Below are positions 60,374 to 64,000 of a stretch of DNA of 64,000 nt, piece by piece. The translations under genes were made by a program, and so were the position numbers. The stretch lies in assembly GCA_910579755.1 (NCBI GenBank), contig CAJTVB010000017.1, positions 28,740 through 92,739 of the forward strand. The letters run 5' to 3'. How positions within the stretch are numbered: the first letter of the stretch is position 1; each line of letters starts with the position of its first letter. The stretch is from an uncultured Acetatifactor sp. (GTDB lineage: Bacteria > Bacillota > Clostridia > Lachnospirales > Lachnospiraceae). The notes beneath the pieces are model-generated. The model saw nothing but the letters and a program-made list of their open reading frames with translations. It was not told the origin of the DNA and made no database searches.

Positions 60374-60442
60374 GCAGAAAATAGTTTAGGCGGGCAGAAC
60401 ACGTCAATTGACGAGGCATCGGTTCAATTCCGGTTGACTGCG
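60374..60442 (+). ncRNA. Second adjacent tRNA-like structure
   Basis: 69 bases. TAGTTTAGG...AGAAC resembles a tRNA D arm and ATCGG-TTCAATT-CCGGT is a good T arm. The acceptor GCAGAAA/TGACTGC has two mismatches. The anticodon arm CGTC/GACG has a loop too small to hold an anticodon loop. A terminator follows at once. Confidence 0.45.
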
Positions 60443-60468
60443 AGGCATGGCTTAAAGCTGTGCCTTTT
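60443..60468 (+). terminator. Terminator after the tRNA-like pair
   Basis: AGGCA/TGCCT with inner GCTT/AAGC, then TTTTATATTTT. Confidence 0.65.
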
Positions 60469-60486
60469 ATATTTTGAGCAGATAAA

Positions 60487-60511
60487 GGGCGGTAGAAATA
60501 CTGCTCTTTTT
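60487..60511 (+). terminator. GNRA-loop terminator
   Basis: GGGCGGTA-GAAA-TACTGCTC (two G-U pairs) followed by TTTTT, 20 bases after the previous terminator. Confidence 0.8.
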
Positions 60512-60578
60512 ATTTCCCATAGCTTTTCCTATCAGAATATAATATGGTGAAGGTATTAGGAAAGATGGTAAATGCATC

Positions 60579-60607
60579 TTCTCAATAATGTAGTTTTATG
60601 GTAGAAT
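60579..60607 (+). promoter_or_regulatory. Cassette promoter, twin 1
   Basis: TTCTCA (60579-60584), 17 bases, TAGAAT (60602-60607). The surrounding block 60562-60614 agrees with 62866-62918 at about 44 of 53 positions. Drives the membrane protein gene 80 bases on. Confidence 0.65.
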
Positions 60608-60686
60608 ATGGAATGTCCTGTCAAATCCCGCATGACTTTTCGGGGGATGGGACAATTATCAAAAACTCAAAGGAGGATTAGGGGGA

Positions 60687-61052
60687 ATGAAAACATGGAA
60701 ACTTGTGTCGGGCATTTTGTCAATTGTGCTTTTTATTGTGGTGGCATTCCAGTCTTGCGCCGCGGGATTGGCTAATGCACTTACCGAAAATGGAGAATCC
60801 AGCGGTAGTGCAGGAATTATTGTTGCCATCGTGATGCTGGCTGGCGGAATAGTATCAATCGCTACTAGGAAAAGCGTGGGCAAGGGCGGCAATATCGCGT
60901 TGATAGTCCTTTTCGGGCTTGGAGCGTTGGTTGGCTTTGCACTGGCCGGAAGCTTTGCAGACCTGAACATCTGGGCGGCATGGTGCCTTATCAATGCTGT
61001 TCTGGCAGTTATCGCCATGATTAAGAGGAGTAAATTCGATAAAGCTGAATAA
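60687..61052 (+). CDS. Small polytopic membrane protein
   Basis: 121 residues, ribosome site AGGAGGATTAGGGGG. Four hydrophobic segments; a glycine-rich end to the second (IVSIATRKSVGKGG). Found in Clostridia prophages and hosts; likely expressed in the lysogen. Function unknown. Confidence 0.65.
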   Translation: MKTWKLVSGILSIVLFIVVAFQSCAAGLANALTENGESSGSAGIIVAIVMLAGGIVSIATRKSVGKGGNIALIVLFGLGALVGFALAGSFADLNIWAAWCLINAVLAVIAMIKRSKFDKAE

Positions 61053-61063
61053 GGAGTAAATAT

Positions 61064-61990
61064 ATGAAAAAAGCATTTTTAGTATCAATAATTTTGTTAT
61101 CCATGTGTATAACAGCGTGTGCTTCCCAAGATGCGGAGATCGGAAATACAACACAGGAATCAAAATCTGAATTCGAAAGCCAAAAGGAAGACAAATCTTT
61201 TGAGGAATCTCCGGAGGAACCGAAGGCAGATACAAAAGCGGAGACTGCTATTGAACAGCAGGTTATTTTTGACCAAGATGGAATAATCATAACCGCAACC
61301 GGGATAGACTTTAATAGTTCTTTTATGGGTCCGGAGATTAAGCTGCTAATTGAAAATAATACCGAAAAAAATCTTACCGTGCAAGCCAGAAATGTTTCTG
61401 TAAATGGATATATGGTAGATACTTCAATGTCTGCAGATGTTTCCCCTGGAAAGAAAGCCAATGATTCACTCACCATACTCAATGGTTCGATTAAGGAATG
61501 CGGCATTGAAGATATCACATATGCTGACTTCTCTTTCCATATCTTTAATAGTGATACGTGGGATGATTCAATAGATACAGAAATGATTCACATAGAAACA
61601 TCCTGCGTTAATAGCTATACACAATCATATGATGATAGTGGAGAAGTGATTTATGAAAACAGTGGTATTAAAATTGTTTCAAAGGGCATTTCGGAAGACG
61701 CGAGTTTTATGGGGCCGTCACTTGTCCTTTATATAGAAAACAACGCAGAAAACGCAATCACAATCCAAGCAAGAGATGTTTCTATAAATGGGTTCATGGT
61801 TGACCCGATATTCTCATGCGAGATTATGCCTGGTAAAAAGGCGATTGATACTGTAACTTTTATGACTTCCGATATAGAGGACAATCAGATCGAAAGCATA
61901 GACGAAGTAGAGATATCATTTCATATATTTAAAACTGATGGGTGGGAGACGATACAAGATACCGATCCTATGACAATAAGCTTTAAATAG
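61064..61990 (+). CDS. Lipoprotein with two related domains
   Basis: 308 residues. Signal KKAFLVSIILLSMCITAC (lipobox Cys about 19), Glu/Ser/Lys linker, then two copies of a roughly 110-residue beta-sandwich-like unit. The first has SSFMGPEIKLLIENNTEKN and VSVNGYMVD; the second has ASFMGPSLVLYIENNAENA and VSINGFMVD. A prophage-encoded surface protein, possibly exclusion or host interaction. 11 bases after the membrane gene, so co-transcribed. Confidence 0.7.
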   Translation: MKKAFLVSIILLSMCITACASQDAEIGNTTQESKSEFESQKEDKSFEESPEEPKADTKAETAIEQQVIFDQDGIIITATGIDFNSSFMGPEIKLLIENNTEKNLTVQARNVSVNGYMVDTSMSADVSPGKKANDSLTILNGSIKECGIEDITYADFSFHIFNSDTWDDSIDTEMIHIETSCVNSYTQSYDDSGEVIYENSGIKIVSKGISEDASFMGPSLVLYIENNAENAITIQARDVSINGFMVDPIFSCEIMPGKKAIDTVTFMTSDIEDNQIESIDEVEISFHIFKTDGWETIQDTDPMTISFK

Positions 61991-62018
61991 CACTTTACAA
62001 CTGAATAATGAGGACACA

Positions 62019-62045
62019 GGCGGCAGAGCAATCTGCCGTCTTTCT
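62019..62045 (+). terminator. GNRA-loop terminator
   Basis: GGCGGCAGA-GCAA-TCTGCCGTC (one G-U pair) followed by TTTCTTT. Ends the lipoprotein cassette. Confidence 0.8.
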
Positions 62046-62060
62046 TTATGGGCATAAATT

Positions 62061-62092
62061 TGGTACAACTGTTTTCTTGACCTATATATAAT
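62061..62092 (+). promoter_or_regulatory. TGGTACA-type phage promoter, copy D
   Basis: TGGTACA (62061-62067), 19 bases, TATAAT (62087-62092), 16 bases after a terminator. The leader up to the Rha gene contains CCTTG and CAAGG with CCGCC/GGCGG that can pair. Confidence 0.6.
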
Positions 62093-62206
62093 AGAAGTAT
62101 GGCAAGGATAGTGCAGTACTCACGAAAAACAGTTTTGTTACCGCCTAGCTGTTTCCTTGCCAATTCAAAGACAAGGCGGGGATTATATAGAAAGGGCGGT
62201 AAGCTT

Positions 62207-62737
62207 ATGAATAATTTAGGAAAAGCAACAATCACGACACTGGAAATTGCGGAAATGATGGAAGTGCCACATGGTGACATCCTGAAGAAGCTGGAAGGTA
62301 GGAAGGACAGAAAGGGATACATACAGATAATGACTGAAGGACAAATGTCCGTGAGTGATTTCTTTATTTCGTCTACATACCGGGATTCCAGTGGGAAGGA
62401 AAATAAGTGCTATGAAGTAACCAAACTTGGCTGCGATTTTCTGGCCAACAAATTCACCGGAGAAAAAGGGGTTATTTTCACTTCGAGGTATGTAAAGCGG
62501 TTCCATGACATGGAGAACGTAATTCAGCAGAAAGTATATGAAACAAAAGCTACCTCTCTTGGGGAAGTCGCTTCATACACAAAGGAAATGGACAGGCGCA
62601 TGGAAAAACAGGGTTCAGAGCCATGGAAGATATGCGAAGCGTTCAAAATGGTTTCAGAGCAATTTGGAATAGTTCTTCCAGAAGATTTCACCAAAATTCC
62701 GGATTATCGGCAAATGCAGTTAGCAGATTATAAATAA
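62207..62737 (+). CDS. Rha-family phage regulatory protein
   Basis: 176 residues. ITTLEIAEMMEVPHGDILKK at the start, DFFISSTYRDSSGKENKCYE and LGCDFLANKFTGEKGVIFTS are the Rha domain. The C-terminal part may carry an effector region. Rha proteins regulate phage development. Placed late and alone with its own promoter. Confidence 0.85.
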   Translation: MNNLGKATITTLEIAEMMEVPHGDILKKLEGRKDRKGYIQIMTEGQMSVSDFFISSTYRDSSGKENKCYEVTKLGCDFLANKFTGEKGVIFTSRYVKRFHDMENVIQQKVYETKATSLGEVASYTKEMDRRMEKQGSEPWKICEAFKMVSEQFGIVLPEDFTKIPDYRQMQLADYK

Positions 62738-62750
62738 AATAGCAGCATAA

Positions 62751-62776
62751 GGGAGTGTTCCGGCACTCTCTTTTTT
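62751..62776 (+). terminator. Terminator after the Rha gene
   Basis: GGGAGTG-TTCCGG-CACTCTC followed by six T. Confidence 0.8.
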
Positions 62777-62882
62777 CTTCCTCTTTTCGCCACTATCTGA
62801 TATAGTGTAGGTATTGGGAAAGGTTGGATATTATGTCATTTATAAGTAAAATACTGGACGCTTTCAAGATGGAAAATGTATC

Positions 62883-62911
62883 TTCACAATTTTGTAATAT
62901 TATGGTAGAAT
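62883..62911 (+). promoter_or_regulatory. Cassette promoter, twin 2
   Basis: TTCACA (62883-62888), 17 bases, TAGAAT (62906-62911); homologous to the block at 60562-60614. Drives the lipoprotein gene 36 bases on. Confidence 0.65.
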
Positions 62912-62946
62912 GTGGGATATTATAAAATTTTAGGAGGATTTGGGGA

Positions 62947-63597
62947 ATGAAAAAGAAACTATTAACAATGTTGTTGCTGACGGTGTTGTCTGTTGGTATT
63001 GTGGCGTGTGGCGATAAAGACCAGGGTGAAAGCAGTAATTCAAGCCCTTCAGAAGAAATCAGTAGCACGCAGCCAGAAAGTGAAGAATCCGAAAGTAGCA
63101 GTAAAGAGGAAACTCAAAGTGATGTCCCGGAGGAATCAAGTCAGGAACAGGAATTGAATAATAGTCATACTGTTGATGGAATCACTATTTCTGTCAACAC
63201 ATTTTCAGTTGAACCATACGAGGACAGCCAGGGGGAATACACAAAGCGGATTGTTATGGAGTTTACAATCAAAAATGAATCTGATTCAGCTTTTGGTTAC
63301 ATAACAGCATGGGAAGGAAGGTTAAGTGACGGATACAAGTTGGAAACATGGGCAGACATAATGAGTATGGATTTAAATCAGGTTGCATCAGGCAGTGAAA
63401 AGACCGATAAGGCATATTTCCTGATTGATGACAGTATTGACCCTGACGAAATAACTGTATCGTATAATTTCATGGATTATGGAGAGGAATACTGGGCTGA
63501 TTTCGGAAAAATTATGACAGGCGAAATGGGACAGGAAGAATATATGAGCAAGTATGGGAATTATGAGGTTTTGGAGTTTAATGTAACTAAAGAATGA
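62947..63597 (+). CDS. Lipoprotein (DUF5067/DUF4352-like)
   Basis: 216 residues. Signal KKKLLTMLLLTVLSVGIVAC, long Ser/Glu linker, then a beta-sandwich with ITISVNTFSVEPYED and VMEFTIKNESDSAFGY as in DUF4352/DUF5067 proteins. Surface protein expressed from a lysogen-type promoter. Confidence 0.72.
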   Translation: MKKKLLTMLLLTVLSVGIVACGDKDQGESSNSSPSEEISSTQPESEESESSSKEETQSDVPEESSQEQELNNSHTVDGITISVNTFSVEPYEDSQGEYTKRIVMEFTIKNESDSAFGYITAWEGRLSDGYKLETWADIMSMDLNQVASGSEKTDKAYFLIDDSIDPDEITVSYNFMDYGEEYWADFGKIMTGEMGQEEYMSKYGNYEVLEFNVTKE

Positions 63598-63608
63598 TGA
63601 AGTTTTAA

Positions 63609-63637
63609 GGCGGTGGAGAAATTCACCGCTTTTTTTA
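63609..63637 (+). terminator. GNRA-loop terminator
   Basis: GCGGTGGA-GAAA-TTCACCGC followed by a run of seven T. Confidence 0.85.
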
Positions 63638-63646
63638 TTTTAGGTA

Positions 63647-63691
63647 TTGACATTCTTGTACGTACTGTTATAATATACTTGTACGGACAAG
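63647..63691 (+). promoter_or_regulatory. Promoter with CTTGTACG repeats
   Basis: TTGACA (63647-63652), 16 bases, TATAAT (63669-63674). CTTGTACG occurs at 63655-63662 and 63678-63685, the second inside the palindrome CTTGT-ACGG-ACAAG. Likely the operator of the RHH protein encoded next. Confidence 0.65.
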
Positions 63692-63708
63692 AAAGGAGGA
63701 TTCGAAGA

Positions 63709-63879
63709 GTGTCACCAAGGCCAAAATCGGATAAGTCCAAACACCACCGTTTTGAATTGCGACTTGATGATGAAATGAACAATATGCTGGATGAGTGTTC
63801 AAAAAAACTCGAAACAAGCAAAACAGAAGTAATCAACAAAGGAATCAAAATGGTAAAATCGAAACTGGACAAAAAATAA
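63709..63879 (+). CDS. Ribbon-helix-helix DNA-binding protein
   Basis: 56 residues, GTG start behind AAGGAGG. Basic N-terminus, then HHRFELRLDDEMNNMLDE and TSKTEVINKGIKMVKS, the RHH pattern of small repressors and antitoxins. No toxin gene is seen before the window ends. It may regulate the accessory genes or itself. Confidence 0.75.
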   Translation: MSPRPKSDKSKHHRFELRLDDEMNNMLDECSKKLETSKTEVINKGIKMVKSKLDKK

Positions 63880-63923
63880 GACAGTCCGCACCGACCAAAG
63901 CACTGACTGTCTTACACTTCACA

Positions 63924-63969
63924 CACACCAAAAGGAGTATGCTTTATTATTGTATCTCTTTTTGGTGTG
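63924..63969. repeat. Strong inverted repeat at the right edge
   Basis: CACACCAAAAGGAG (63924-63937) pairs with CTCTTTTTGGTGTG (63956-63969, one G-U) around 18 bases. A second hairpin, TAAGACAGTC/GACTGTCTTA, lies just before it (63877-63914). A ribosome-site-like AAAGGAG ends the window, so another gene probably starts at its edge. Confidence 0.55.
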
Positions 63970-64000
63970 GTTGTCAAACACTGAAAGGAGATTTTTTAAT

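Larger units (their letters stand above)
26226..64000. mobile_element. Siphovirus-like prophage, left end, continuing past the window
   Basis: Gene order is that of a temperate siphophage: integrase, repressor/Cro switch, replication, terminase, portal, minor capsid, scaffold, capsid, connectors, tail tube, tail chaperones. Head genes are of the SPP1/Gp20/Gp15 kind found in Clostridia phages. Base composition is visibly more AT-rich than the host genes to the left. Two copies of TTTTGTCCA (26343-26351, 26354-26362) beside the integrase stop could be integrase arm sites. Tape measure, tail tip, fibres, holin and endolysin are not seen, so at least a third of the phage should lie to the right. 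Confidence 0.93.

Overview
The window looks like a spore-forming gut Firmicute of the Lachnospiraceae type. The host genes are GC-rich with AGGAGG-type ribosome sites, and they include the sporulation gene spoVAE, two ECF sigma/anti-sigma modules and a Clostridia-style maltodextrin regulon. A siphovirus-like prophage of lower GC is integrated beside tRNA-Pro(UGG). It starts at about 26.2 kb and runs past the right edge, so attR, the tape measure, tail tip, fibres and lysis genes are not visible.

Host part, 1-26 kb. (a) 0.1-3.4 kb: an RsiV-type anti-sigma gene whose sigma partner has lost its middle (pseudogene), a fragment of a solute-binding protein, and an intact ECF sigma followed by a membrane protein that ends in an NlpC/P60 domain lacking its catalytic Cys. 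(b) 3.5-11.3 kb: a maltodextrin regulon with a surface carbohydrate-binding lipoprotein behind a consensus promoter and two identical palindromic operators, a convergent LacI-family regulator, a cytoplasmic GH13 maltodextrin hydrolase, and a MalE-MalF-MalG ABC importer. (c) 11.4-16.7 kb: a membrane protein/XRE regulator pair under a large palindrome, a lipoprotein, RidA, shikimate kinase, an EamA exporter and SpoVAE. (d) 16.7-22.1 kb, minus strand: a tightly overlapping four-gene biosynthetic operon (GT1 glycosyltransferase, SDR fused to a metallo-beta-lactamase fold, adenylate-forming ligase, KASIII). I know no described product for it, and its enzyme logic resembles OleA/OleC/OleD. (e) 22.3-25.8 kb: a TldD/PmbA protease pair and a DUF5721 gene with a GNAT remnant in front of it.

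Prophage, 26.2-64 kb. Integrase, ImmA-like peptidase and CI-type repressor on the minus strand face Cro and the early genes across a switch with four copies of a TTGCGCA operator. The early/replication block (29.5-37 kb) holds an SMC-like ATPase, RecE-like and ERCC4-type nucleases, a CHC2 primase zinc finger and a DUF927 helicase, followed by a cluster of GTTAC repeats that may be an origin. Two small early genes are broken. The middle block (37-42.9 kb) has a PAPS-reductase-like enzyme and many small proteins. The packaging/head block runs terminase, SPP1-type portal, MuF-type minor capsid protein with a C-terminal toxin domain, scaffold, major capsid protein, connectors, tail tube and tail-assembly proteins (42.9-59.9 kb).

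Two islands of accessory cassettes interrupt the late genes (49.3-53.2 kb and 59.9-64 kb). Their genes (small immunity-like protein, GIY-YIG protein, HicAB, lipoproteins, a Rha-type regulator, an RHH protein) are separated by GNRA-loop terminators and driven by their own promoters. Five of these promoters share TGGTACA-N19/20-TATAAT, a family I do not recognise. The islands also carry tRNA-Pro(UGG), tRNA-Gln(UUG) and four degenerate tRNA-like structures.
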